Assembly: GCF_001423525.1 (NCBI RefSeq)
Contig: NZ_LMOI01000012.1
Span: 128,115 to 192,114, forward strand
DNA: 64,000 nt
Direction: 5' to 3'
From: Arthrobacter sp. Leaf137
GTDB lineage: Bacteria > Actinomycetota > Actinomycetes > Actinomycetales > Micrococcaceae
Below, piece by piece: positions 46,991-54,990 of this stretch; the stretch's first letter is position 1; each line of letters starts with the position of its first letter. The position numbers and the translations under genes were made by a program. A model generated the notes under the pieces. It was not told where the DNA came from and did not search any database. It worked only from the letters and a program-made list of their open reading frames with translations.

Positions 46991-47800
46991 TCAATTCCAC
47001 TTGAACCAACGGATGGCTGCTGCTCCGGCAATCGCCGTCCAGAGCACCAGGATGAGGGCGGCCCCGCCGTTGAGGGCGCCATGGAGGAAGGCGTCGCGAA
47101 GGGATTCACCCAGCGCGCCGGAGGGCAGGAAATGCACAATGGATTGCGCGGCGGCGGGAAGCCTGTCGGCCGGAATCACGATTCCGCCCATGGCACCCAG
47201 GAGGATCCACAGCAGGTTGGTGATGGCGAGCGTTGCCTCCGGCCGGACGGTACCGGCAACCAGCAGGCCCAGTGACGTGAACGCCGCCGCACCCAGGACC
47301 AGCAGGACCAGGCCGGGCAGCCAGCCCGCGGCGACGGGCTGCCAGCCCAGGGCAAACGCCACTGCCGACACCACCACGATCTGCAGGCACAGCACCACCA
47401 GCACCGACAGGACCTTGCCCGCAATCAGGCCGCCGCGGCCAAGGGGGGTGGTGGAGAGGAACCGGAGCACGCCGTAGCGGCGGTCGAAGCCTGTTGCGAT
47501 GCCCTGGCCGGTGAAGGCCGTGGACATGGCGCACAGGGCCAGGATGCCCGGAACGGCAACGTTGACGCGGCTCGGCCCCAGACCATCAAGGAAGGGCGTG
47601 ACGGTGAGGCCCACCAGGGCAAGCAGCGGCAGCACCACGGCAAGGATCAGCTGTTCACCGTTCCGCAGCATGGTGATGGCTTCATATTTGCCCTGCAGGA
47701 GAACGCGCCGAAGCAGGGAAGCAGGGTGCTGGCGGCCGCCGGCTGCTTCCGCCAGGCCGTTCCCGGGAGCACTGCCCGCGGCAGTACCGGTCCCGTTCAT
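46991..47800 (-). CDS. ABC-2 type exporter permease next to ctaA
   Basis: A 269-aa membrane protein with six hydrophobic segments and no extracytoplasmic insert (EAITMLRNGEQLILAVVLPLLALVGLTV near the start). It is the permease for the ATPase encoded just upstream (4-bp overlap). The trio ATPase-permease-ctaA divergent from sufR is conserved in actinobacteria (Rv1458c-Rv1456c in M. tuberculosis). A role linked to heme or cytochrome assembly is suggested by that context only. Confidence 0.88.
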   Translation of the reverse strand: MNGTGTAAGSAPGNGLAEAAGGRQHPASLLRRVLLQGKYEAITMLRNGEQLILAVVLPLLALVGLTVTPFLDGLGPSRVNVAVPGILALCAMSTAFTGQGIATGFDRRYGVLRFLSTTPLGRGGLIAGKVLSVLVVLCLQIVVVSAVAFALGWQPVAAGWLPGLVLLVLGAAAFTSLGLLVAGTVRPEATLAITNLLWILLGAMGGIVIPADRLPAAAQSIVHFLPSGALGESLRDAFLHGALNGGAALILVLWTAIAGAAAIRWFKWN

Positions 47801-48765
47801 CGAATGTCCTTTCCAGAGATGTCCAGGAAGACGTCTTCAAGGCTACGCGCCTGCAGGCTCATGGCGGCGGGCATGATGCCCATCGCTTCCCACCAGGCTG
47901 CCAGCGCCGCCAGGTGTGCCGGCGTGAGTGCTCCCGTCACTGAATAGCTGCCCGCACGGGTCTCAGCGACGGCGATGGACGCGGGGAGTACAGCGGAAAC
48001 ATCCAGGCCCGGCTGCGCTTCGAACACCAGCGTCCGGACGTGGTCAGCCCCGCTGTCAACGGCCGGTTCGCGCTGCAGGAGCTGCTGCACTGTTCCTTCG
48101 GCAACGTTGCGGCCGCCGTCGATGATGTAGACGTAGTCCGCCAGGCGCTGGGCATCGTCCATCAGGTGGGTGGTGAGGATGATGCCCATTCCGCTGCTGC
48201 GGAGCTCGGAGATGAGGTCGAAGACGAGGGCGCGGGACTGCGGGTCGAGCCCGGCGCTCGGTTCGTCGAGGAAAAGGACCTCGGGCCTGCCCACCAGGGC
48301 CGCCGCCAGGGCGAGCCGCTGTTTCTGTCCGCCGGACAGCCTCCGCACGCCGGTGCGGCTGAACGTATCGATGCCCAGCCGCTCCACCAGGTCCTCCACG
48401 GGCCAGGGGTTCGCGTACAGGCCGGCGATGTGCCGCAGCAGCGGCACGGGCTTGGCCGACGGCGGGAGCCCGCCGTCCTGGAGCATCACGCCTACACGGG
48501 AGCGCAGGTCTGCGCCGGCGGAGGCAGGATCCTCGCCGAGAAGTTTGATGGTTCCGCCGCTCCGCCGCTGGAGGCCCTGCGCGCACTCAAGCGTGGTGGT
48601 CTTTCCGGCGCCGTTGGGTCCCAGCAGGGCCGTCACCTCGCCGCGCCCGGCGATCAGCGAGACATCGCTGACTACCCTCAGCATCTTTCCGTCCAGGCTG
48701 GCCAGCGGGCCGACGTCCTTAACGAGTCCACTGATGGACAGGACGGGGGATTGGGGGGATCGCAC
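47797..48765 (-). CDS. ABC exporter ATP-binding subunit next to ctaA
   Basis: A 322-aa ATPase: Walker A GPNGAGKTT, signature LSGGQKQRLALA, Walker B VLFLDEPSAGLD and switch His in LTTHLMDDA, followed by a C-terminal extension of about 110 residues. Two adjacent GTG codons could start it; I choose 48765 because a TAGAAT -10 ends exactly 6 nt upstream, as for other leaderless genes in the window (48768 would leave 3 nt). It energises the downstream permease and is divergent from sufR. Confidence 0.9.
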   Translation of the reverse strand: MRSPQSPVLSISGLVKDVGPLASLDGKMLRVVSDVSLIAGRGEVTALLGPNGAGKTTTLECAQGLQRRSGGTIKLLGEDPASAGADLRSRVGVMLQDGGLPPSAKPVPLLRHIAGLYANPWPVEDLVERLGIDTFSRTGVRRLSGGQKQRLALAAALVGRPEVLFLDEPSAGLDPQSRALVFDLISELRSSGMGIILTTHLMDDAQRLADYVYIIDGGRNVAEGTVQQLLQREPAVDSGADHVRTLVFEAQPGLDVSAVLPASIAVAETRAGSYSVTGALTPAHLAALAAWWEAMGIMPAAMSLQARSLEDVFLDISGKDIR

Positions 48766-48771
48766 CACAGT

Positions 48772-48777
48772 ATTCTA
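48772..48777 (-). promoter_or_regulatory. -10 element (TAGAAT) of the ABC-ctaA operon
   Basis: Minus-strand TAGAAT, 6 nt before the GTG at 48765; leaderless geometry. Confidence 0.6.
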
Positions 48778-48860
48778 CGGGATGTAGTACTTGCCGGGTC
48801 CCGCCGTGCTGCCAGGGGAAGGTCAGCCTGCCCTTACTGGAGCCGGGGACTAAATTACGA

Positions 48861-48866
48861 CATGAT
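48861..48866 (+). promoter_or_regulatory. -10-like element (CATGAT) of the suf operon
   Basis: CATGAT, 6 nt, then the GTG of sufR at 48873. The surrounding TTACGACATGATTGTGTT is A/T-rich compared with the rest of the intergenic region, and a SufR operator would be expected to overlap it. I cannot define the operator. Confidence 0.45.
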
Positions 48867-48872
48867 TGTGTT

Positions 48873-49715
48873 GTGTATTCCGTGAGCAATGCTACTGCTG
48901 TGCCTATCGCCGGGCACGGGGCCGCGCAGGCCCAGGAAGGGCGCGCCCAAACTGTGCCCGGTCCCGTGGCTGACGCCGATGAGCGCACCCGCGACCGCGT
49001 GCTCTCGGCTGTCCTGGAACACGGACCCGTCAGCGCGGCCGAGCTTGGCGACATGCTGGGCTTCACTCCGGCGGCAGTCCGCCGGCACCTCGACCATTTA
49101 TCCCGTGCCGGCATCATCGAAGTCAAGAGGGTGGCCAGGGCCGGGGCGGGTGCCGGACGCCCCGCACGCCGTTACGTCCTCAGCTCCGAAGGCCAGTCGA
49201 GCCTGGGCAACGATTACCTGGACATTGCCGCGCTGGCGCTCCAGCAGCTCCAGAAAGCAGCAGGACCGGACGCCGTCCGTGCCTTTGCGGTCGAGCGCTT
49301 CGCTGAGATGGAACGGCGCTACGCCCCCGAAATCGACAAGGCGGGGCCGGACATCGCTGACCGGGCCAGGGCTCTCGCCGAAGCACTCAGCAGGGACAAC
49401 TTCGTTGCGTCCGCAGCCTCCATCGAGGCCAAGGCTCCACTGCCGGCCGCGCTCTCCAGCGTCCAGCTGTGCCAAGGCCACTGCCCCATCCAGCAACTCG
49501 CGGCCCGCTTCCCGGTGTTCTGCGACGTGGAAACCGAAGTGTTCTCACGGCTGGTGGGCGTCGACGTGCGCCGCCTGTCCACACTGGCCCGCGGCGGGCA
49601 CGTCTGCACCACCCACATTCCCACAGGCAGGCTGTCTGCGCCCGGGCCCACAAGGCCTTCTGCAGCCCCCGCCAGCCTGAACGAAGTAACAAACCATCAG
49701 CAAGAAAGGCCGTGA
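48873..49715 (+). CDS. sufR: Fe-S cluster-responsive repressor SufR
   Basis: A 280-aa regulator. The winged helix-turn-helix is at about 40-100 ([39 protein letters not shown]). The C-terminal half carries Cys200, Cys204, Cys217 and Cys245, the C-x3-C-x12-C-x27-C spacing of SufR proteins, whose Fe-S cluster signals cluster sufficiency and permits repression of the suf operon. A Pro/Ser-rich tail follows. GTG start, probably leaderless. The stop overlaps sufB by one base (TGATG), so it heads the operon it controls. Confidence 0.92.
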   Translation: MYSVSNATAVPIAGHGAAQAQEGRAQTVPGPVADADERTRDRVLSAVLEHGPVSAAELGDMLGFTPAAVRRHLDHLSRAGIIEVKRVARAGAGAGRPARRYVLSSEGQSSLGNDYLDIAALALQQLQKAAGPDAVRAFAVERFAEMERRYAPEIDKAGPDIADRARALAEALSRDNFVASAASIEAKAPLPAALSSVQLCQGHCPIQQLAARFPVFCDVETEVFSRLVGVDVRRLSTLARGGHVCTTHIPTGRLSAPGPTRPSAAPASLNEVTNHQQERP

Positions 49716-51178
49716 TGACGGACCAACTATCAGAGAAAGCAGTAGCCGAAAACACTGTGATCTCGGAGATTCTGGAAAAGAATCCCGAGCTCCACGGCAT
49801 CGGCAACTACGAGTACGGCTGGGCTGACAAGAACGATGTCGGCGCCAACGCACGCCGTGGACTCGACGAAGAGGTAGTCCGCGACATCTCGGCTAAGAAG
49901 AGCGAGCCCGAGTGGATGCTGGACCTTCGCCTCAAGGGGCTGAAGTACTTCGACCGCAAGCCCATGCCCACCTGGGGTGCAGACCTCTCGGGCATCGACT
50001 TCGACAACATCAAGTACTTTGTGCGCTCCACGGAGAAGCAGGCCACCAGCTGGGAGGAACTGCCCGAGGACATCAAAAACACGTACGACAAGCTCGGCAT
50101 CCCCGAGGCTGAAAAGCAGCGCCTGGTCTCCGGCGTCGCCGCCCAGTATGAGTCCGAGGTTGTCTACCACCAGCTGCGTGAGGACCTCGAGAAGCAGGGC
50201 GTCATCTTCCTGGACACCGACACGGCGCTGAAGGAACACCCGGAAATCTTCCAGGAGTACTTCGGCACCATCATCCCGGTTGGTGACAACAAGTTCGCCT
50301 CGCTCAACACGGCTGTCTGGTCCGGCGGTTCCTTCGTTTACGTCCCCAAGGGCGTTCACGTGGACATCCCGCTGCAGGCCTACTTCCGCATCAACACCGA
50401 GAACATGGGCCAGTTCGAACGGACCCTGATCATCGCCGACGAGGACTCCTACGTCCACTACATCGAAGGCTGCACGGCGCCGATCTACACGTCGGACTCC
50501 CTGCACTCTGCAGTGGTGGAAATCGTGGTCAAGAAGGGCGCCCGCGTCCGGTACACCACCATCCAGAACTGGTCCAACAACGTGTACAACCTGGTGACCA
50601 AGCGTGCCATCTGCGAAGAAGGCGCCACCATGGAATGGGTGGATGGCAACATCGGCTCGAAGGTGACCATGAAGTACCCGGCCGTGTACCTGGTGGGTGA
50701 GCACGCCAAGGGTGAAACCCTGTCCATCGCGTTCGCCGGTGAAGGCCAGCACCAGGACACCGGCTCGAAGATGGTCCACATCGCGCCCAACACCAAGAGC
50801 TCCATCATCTCCAAGTCGGTGGCCCGCGGCGGCGGCCGTGCAGCCTACCGCGGCCTGGTCCAGGTCCGCGAAGGCGCCAAGCACTCCGCCAACACCGTGC
50901 GCTGTGACGCCCTGCTGGTGGACACCATCTCGCGGTCTGACACCTACCCCTACATCGACATCCGCGAGGACGATGTACAGCTGGGACACGAGGCAACTGT
51001 TTCGCGCGTCAGCGAGGAGCAGCTGTTCTACCTCATGTCCCGCGGCATGCCCGAGGACGAGGCCATGGCCATGATCGTGCGCGGCTTCATCGAGCCGATC
51101 GCCCGTGAGCTCCCCATGGAATACGCCCTCGAGCTGAACCGCCTCATCGAACTCCAGATGGAAGGATCCGTCGGTTAA
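49715..51178 (+). CDS. sufB: Fe-S cluster assembly protein SufB
   Basis: A 487-aa scaffold protein. The N-terminal [54 protein letters not shown] and the C-terminal [21 protein letters not shown] are diagnostic. With SufC and SufD it assembles new clusters on the SufBC2D complex. ATG at 49715 is preceded by AGAAAGG; the frame is open about 80 codons further upstream, inside sufR, but only as a shadow. No intein is seen, in contrast to M. tuberculosis SufB. Confidence 0.97.
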   Translation: MTDQLSEKAVAENTVISEILEKNPELHGIGNYEYGWADKNDVGANARRGLDEEVVRDISAKKSEPEWMLDLRLKGLKYFDRKPMPTWGADLSGIDFDNIKYFVRSTEKQATSWEELPEDIKNTYDKLGIPEAEKQRLVSGVAAQYESEVVYHQLREDLEKQGVIFLDTDTALKEHPEIFQEYFGTIIPVGDNKFASLNTAVWSGGSFVYVPKGVHVDIPLQAYFRINTENMGQFERTLIIADEDSYVHYIEGCTAPIYTSDSLHSAVVEIVVKKGARVRYTTIQNWSNNVYNLVTKRAICEEGATMEWVDGNIGSKVTMKYPAVYLVGEHAKGETLSIAFAGEGQHQDTGSKMVHIAPNTKSSIISKSVARGGGRAAYRGLVQVREGAKHSANTVRCDALLVDTISRSDTYPYIDIREDDVQLGHEATVSRVSEEQLFYLMSRGMPEDEAMAMIVRGFIEPIARELPMEYALELNRLIELQMEGSVG

Positions 51179-52419
51179 TGACTGCCGAAGCTACTACTGA
51201 AAAGGCCCGCATCGGCGCGCCGTCAATCGCCGGTTTCACTGAGGAAGGCGAACACCTGGTCGCCTCCAAGGTGGACCGCCACCACAGCCACGGCACACAG
51301 GTCATGGCCTCCCGCGCGGAGCGCCTCACCAGCCATGATGTCGCTGACTTCGCCCTGCCCAACGGCCGCGAAGAGGAATGGCGCTTCACCCCGGTCCGCG
51401 AGCTGGCCAACCTGCTCTCGGACTCGCCTTCGGACGCCGGCGCGCTCGGCGTCACGGTCGAAGGCCCGGACTCCTTTGTCCAGGGTGTCCTCCGCGCCGG
51501 TGAGGCCCCCCGCGGTGCCACACTGGTCCCCGCAGACCGTGCCGCCGTCGTCGCTTCCGCAAATGTGGAGGAGGCCCAGCTCATCCGCATTCCCGCGGAC
51601 GCCGAACTGGACCAGCCCATCCGGGTGCTCATGACCGGCAACGGCGCAGGCCGCCGCACCAACACGCACCATGTCATCGAGGCCGGCGCGAACAGCCGCG
51701 CCGTGGTGATCCTGGAACACGACGGTTCCGCCGACCACAACGGCAACGTGGAGGTCTTCGTCCGCGAAGGCGCCCAGCTGACCGTGGTCTCCGTCCAGCT
51801 CTGGGAAGACGACGCACGCCACCTGGCCCAGCACGACGCCGAGGTTTCCAAGGACGCCGTGTACAAGCACATCGCGGTGACCCTTGGCGGCAAGATCGTC
51901 CGGCTGAACTCCAACGTCCGCTTCGCCGGTGAAGGCGCCGATGCCGAACTCCTCGGCCTCTACTTCGCCGACGCAGGCCAGCACCTGGAGCACCGTTCGT
52001 TCGTTGACCACAACCTGGCCAACTGCAAGTCGAACGTCCTCTACAAGGGCGCACTGCAGGGCAAGGGTGCGCACACCGTCTGGGTGGGCGACGTCCTCAT
52101 CCAGAAGCAGGCCGAAGGCACCGACTCCTACGAGAAGAACCAGAACCTGGTCCTGACCGACGGCTGCCGCGCGGACTCCGTGCCTAACCTCGAAATCGAG
52201 ACCGGCCTGATCGAGGGTGCCGGCCACGCCAGCTCCACCGGCCGTTTCGACGACGAGCACCTGTTCTACCTGATGGCACGCGGCATCCCTGAGGATGTTG
52301 CCCGCCGCCTGGTGGTCCGCGGCTTCCTCAACGAGATCATCCAGCAGATCAAGGTCCCGGCACTCGAAGAGCGCCTGACCGAGGCTGTGGAACGCGAACT
52401 CTCGGCAACGGAAAACTAG
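51178..52419 (+). CDS. sufD: Fe-S cluster assembly protein SufD
   Basis: A 413-aa paralog of SufB. It contains FALPNGREEEWRFTPV near the N-terminus (the SufD entry motif), a beta-helix core, GKGAHTVWVGDVLI and GFLNEIIQQIKVPALEERL at the end. It pairs with SufB in the scaffold. TAATG overlap with sufB, so coupled translation. Confidence 0.96.
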   Translation: MTAEATTEKARIGAPSIAGFTEEGEHLVASKVDRHHSHGTQVMASRAERLTSHDVADFALPNGREEEWRFTPVRELANLLSDSPSDAGALGVTVEGPDSFVQGVLRAGEAPRGATLVPADRAAVVASANVEEAQLIRIPADAELDQPIRVLMTGNGAGRRTNTHHVIEAGANSRAVVILEHDGSADHNGNVEVFVREGAQLTVVSVQLWEDDARHLAQHDAEVSKDAVYKHIAVTLGGKIVRLNSNVRFAGEGADAELLGLYFADAGQHLEHRSFVDHNLANCKSNVLYKGALQGKGAHTVWVGDVLIQKQAEGTDSYEKNQNLVLTDGCRADSVPNLEIETGLIEGAGHASSTGRFDDEHLFYLMARGIPEDVARRLVVRGFLNEIIQQIKVPALEERLTEAVERELSATEN

Positions 52420-52440
52420 ACGACAGGCAGGCAGGAACAC

Positions 52441-52797
52441 ATGAGTGGTAAGCCCAAGGGCGAGCTGGTGTGCAGCGCCAATGACATCAAGGTCAAGCAG
52501 GCGCTGCGCATCCTGATCGACGACTACCCCGTCGCCGTGGTCAGGGATTCGATGGGTGACATCCACGCCATCGGCGACACCTGCTCGCACGCTGACATTT
52601 CGCTGTCCGAAGGCGACGTGGAAGGCTGCGCGATCGAATGCTGGGGGCACGGCTCCCAGTTCGACCTGCGCAGCGGCCAGCCACTCCAGCTTCCCGCCTA
52701 CGACCCCGTTCCGGTGTTCGCCATCGAGCTCGACGGCGACGACGTCTACGTGGATGTCACCAACGTTTTGAACGGCGCGGCAGTAAACAACTACTGA
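52441..52797 (+). CDS. Rieske-type [2Fe-2S] ferredoxin in the suf operon
   Basis: A 118-aa soluble Rieske ferredoxin. The cluster ligands are Cys48-Ser-His50 and Cys67-Trp-Gly-His70, with the usual spacing. There is no membrane anchor, so it resembles ferredoxin subunits of ring-hydroxylating oxygenases. Located between sufD and sufC; this position occurs in other actinobacteria. It may deliver electrons for cluster assembly or use, but no direct evidence. Short gaps either side fit one operon. Confidence 0.88.
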   Translation: MSGKPKGELVCSANDIKVKQALRILIDDYPVAVVRDSMGDIHAIGDTCSHADISLSEGDVEGCAIECWGHGSQFDLRSGQPLQLPAYDPVPVFAIELDGDDVYVDVTNVLNGAAVNNY

Positions 52798-52839
52798 GCG
52801 CCCCGCAGCACAGACTTACGAACGAACAGAAAGAAGAGC

Positions 52840-53634
52840 ATGTCAACTCTTGAGATCAAGGACCTGCACGTCAGCATTGAGACGGAACAGGGCACCAAGG
52901 AGATCCTGAAGGGCGTCAGCCTCACCATCCGCACGGGTGAAACCCACGCCATCATGGGCCCCAACGGATCCGGCAAGTCCACCCTGGCCTCCACCATCGC
53001 AGGCCACCCCCGCTACACGGTCACCAGCGGTTCCATCACCCTGGACGGCGAAGACGTCCTGGAGATGAGCGTTGACGCGCGTGCCCGCGCCGGAGTCTTC
53101 CTGGCCATGCAGTACCCGGTGGAGGTTCCCGGCGTCACCATGACCAACTTCCTGCGCACCGCGAAGACCGCGATCGACGGCGAAGCACCCAAGCTGCGCA
53201 CCTGGACCAAGGACGTCAAGGACGCCATGGGGAAGCTGCGCATCGACGCCGACTTCGCCGAGCGCAACGTCAACGAGGGCTTCTCCGGCGGTGAAAAGAA
53301 GCGCGTGGAGATCCTGCAGCTTGAGCTCTTCAAGCCGAAGTTCGCCGTGCTGGACGAGACGGACTCCGGCCTGGACGTCGACGCTCTCAAGATCGTTTCC
53401 GAAGGCGTCAACCGCGCACACGCCGAGGGCAACATGGGCACGCTGCTCATCACGCACTACACCCGCATCCTGCGCTACATCAAGCCTGACTACGTCCACG
53501 TCTTCGTTGACGGCCAGGTTGTCGAGGAAGGCGGCCCGGAACTGGCTGACCGCCTCGAAGAAGAAGGCTACGACCGCTACGCCAAGGGTGCAGGCGCTGC
53601 CATCATTGCCGCTGAAGCCGCAGCACAGGCCTAG
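52840..53634 (+). CDS. sufC: Fe-S cluster assembly ATPase SufC
   Basis: A 264-aa ABC-type ATPase: Walker A GPNGSGKS (40-47), the SufC-specific GFSGGEKKRVEILQ signature, and Walker B AVLDETDSGLD with switch His in ITHYTRIL. It powers the SufBCD scaffold in the cytoplasm; there is no membrane partner. It normally precedes sufS in actinobacteria, but here sufT comes next after 12 nt. Confidence 0.97.
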   Translation: MSTLEIKDLHVSIETEQGTKEILKGVSLTIRTGETHAIMGPNGSGKSTLASTIAGHPRYTVTSGSITLDGEDVLEMSVDARARAGVFLAMQYPVEVPGVTMTNFLRTAKTAIDGEAPKLRTWTKDVKDAMGKLRIDADFAERNVNEGFSGGEKKRVEILQLELFKPKFAVLDETDSGLDVDALKIVSEGVNRAHAEGNMGTLLITHYTRILRYIKPDYVHVFVDGQVVEEGGPELADRLEEEGYDRYAKGAGAAIIAAEAAAQA

Positions 53635-53646
53635 TTAGGACTTGCG

Positions 53647-53979
53647 ATGACCGAAATCAAGCCGGGCCGCACGGCCCTGGAAGACGTCGAGGAAGCGCTC
53701 AAGGACGTCATTGATCCCGAGCTTGGCGTCAACGTGGTGGACCTTGGGCTGCTGTACGGCCTGAAGTACTCCGATGACGACGGTGCGCTCCTGATCGACA
53801 TGACGCTCACTACGGCGGCCTGCCCCCTCACCGATGTCCTCGAGGAACAGGTGGGCAAAGCCCTGGAAAGCGTTGTGGATGACTGGCGCCTGAACTGGGT
53901 GTGGATGCCGCCATGGGGTCCCGAGCGGATCACCGACGACGGCAAGGACCAGATGCGGGCCCTCGGCTTCAACATCTGA
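53647..53979 (+). CDS. sufT: SufT / MIP18-family metal-sulfur cluster assembly factor
   Basis: A 110-aa protein of the DUF59 (MIP18) family. IDPELGVNVVDLGLLYGL carries the conserved D-P-E motif, and MTLTTAACPLTDVLEEQV carries the single reactive Cys. It matures Fe-S proteins after assembly. Last gene of the suf operon; a terminator follows. In mycobacteria sufS and sufU sit between sufC and sufT, and they are missing here. Confidence 0.92.
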   Translation: MTEIKPGRTALEDVEEALKDVIDPELGVNVVDLGLLYGLKYSDDDGALLIDMTLTTAACPLTDVLEEQVGKALESVVDDWRLNWVWMPPWGPERITDDGKDQMRALGFNI

Positions 53980-53997
53980 AATACCTGAAGTACGACG

Positions 53998-54034
53998 ACG
54001 GCCGGTCACCTTCTCCACGAAGGTGACCGGCCGT
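53998..54034. terminator. Bidirectional terminator between sufT and the zinc peptidase gene
   Basis: A 15-bp perfect stem (53998-54012 with 54020-54034) with a 7-nt loop between convergent genes. Confidence 0.78.
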
Positions 54035-54044
54035 TGTGCTTGGG

Positions 54045-54932
54045 CTAAAGGGTGGGGGCGCTGAACGTGTCGCACTGCTTGATGTCGCCGGACTCGTAGC
54101 CGCGTGCAAACCAGCGTTGGCGTTCCTCGCTGGAACCATGCGTCCAGCCTTCAGGGGAAACGCGTCCGGTGGCGGCCTTCTGGATGCGGTCGTCGCCCAC
54201 GGAGGCGGCGGCGGAGAGGGCATCGTTGACGTCCTGCTGCTTCAACGGCTCCAGGTACGGCTGGCCGGTATCGGGGTTCGGCGTCGTAGACGCGTATTTG
54301 GCCCACAGCCCGGCATAGCAGTCGGCCTGCAGCTCTGTTCGGACGGAACCGGATTCCGGGCCCTGCGGATCCTGCTGGGCCCGGCCCAGGTCACCGAGGA
54401 CATTCTGGATGTGGTGGCCGAACTCATGGGCCACCACGTACTCCTGCGCGAGCGGACCGCCGGAGGAACCGAACCGGTCCACCAGTTCCTGGAAGAACCC
54501 GGGATCGAAGTAGGCGGTGGTGTCCGTGGGGCAGTAGAACGGGCCCACCTCGGAGGTCGCTGCACCGCACCCGGTGTTGGTGCCGCCCGTGAAGATCACG
54601 GCTTCCGGCCGCGGGTACTGCACGTTGTACTGCTGCAGGTAGCCGGGCCAGAACGCGTTCAGGCTGTTGACCGTGCCGGTGATCCGGCAGTCCAGCCGGG
54701 CGTCGGCATCGGCGCCGGTACTGCAGGCAGGAGCACTGCCCTGGGTCTGGGGCTGCTCCCCAGTTCCACCACCGGTGAGGCCCCCCAGCAGGTTGGGGTC
54801 GATGCCGAGCAGCAGCGCTACGAGCAGCACAAGTCCGCCGCCGATGCCGCCGCCGACTTTTACGCCGCGGCCCATGCCCCGCCGGTCCTGGACCTGGGAC
54901 GGATCGAGCTGCACATTGTCGTTGAAACTCAT
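54045..54932 (-). CDS. Membrane-anchored neutral zinc metallopeptidase (YpfJ-like)
   Basis: A 295-aa protein with one N-terminal membrane segment (about 26-43) and a low-complexity Gly/Thr/Gln linker, then a catalytic domain. The zinc motif VVAHEFGHHIQN has HEFGH at 169-173, and a further ligand region follows in the helical half. Family: putative neutral zinc metallopeptidase (KPN_02809/YpfJ type), whose substrates are unknown. ATG at 54932, 6 nt after TATTGT, leaderless. Divergent from the ligase gene. Confidence 0.9.
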   Translation of the reverse strand: MSFNDNVQLDPSQVQDRRGMGRGVKVGGGIGGGLVLLVALLLGIDPNLLGGLTGGGTGEQPQTQGSAPACSTGADADARLDCRITGTVNSLNAFWPGYLQQYNVQYPRPEAVIFTGGTNTGCGAATSEVGPFYCPTDTTAYFDPGFFQELVDRFGSSGGPLAQEYVVAHEFGHHIQNVLGDLGRAQQDPQGPESGSVRTELQADCYAGLWAKYASTTPNPDTGQPYLEPLKQQDVNDALSAAASVGDDRIQKAATGRVSPEGWTHGSSEERQRWFARGYESGDIKQCDTFSAPTL

Positions 54933-54938
54933 ATCGTC

Positions 54939-54944
54939 ACAATA
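54939..54944 (-). promoter_or_regulatory. -10 element (TATTGT) of the zinc peptidase gene
   Basis: Minus-strand TATTGT, 6 nt from the ATG at 54932. Confidence 0.55.
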
Positions 54945-54977
54945 CCCGCGGATCGGCCGCCCAATCAGGGCCGCCGG

Positions 54978-54983
54978 TAAAGT
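54978..54983 (+). promoter_or_regulatory. -10 element (TAAAGT) of the acyl-CoA ligase gene
   Basis: TAAAGT, 7 nt, then ATG at 54991. It lies 34 nt from the divergent -10 of the zinc peptidase gene, so RNA polymerase molecules at the two promoters would compete. Confidence 0.5.
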
Positions 54984-54990
54984 TGATCCG

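Noticed and set aside
49469..49714. In-frame N-terminal extension of sufB inside sufR
   Set aside because: SufB proteins begin near the ATG at 49715, which has a ribosome-binding site; the upstream part encodes the Arg/Pro-rich product expected from another frame of sufR.
54667..54990. N-terminal extension of the acyl-CoA ligase frame
   Set aside because: It overlaps the zinc peptidase gene on the other strand and its promoter; the AMP-ligase similarity begins at the ATG at 54991.
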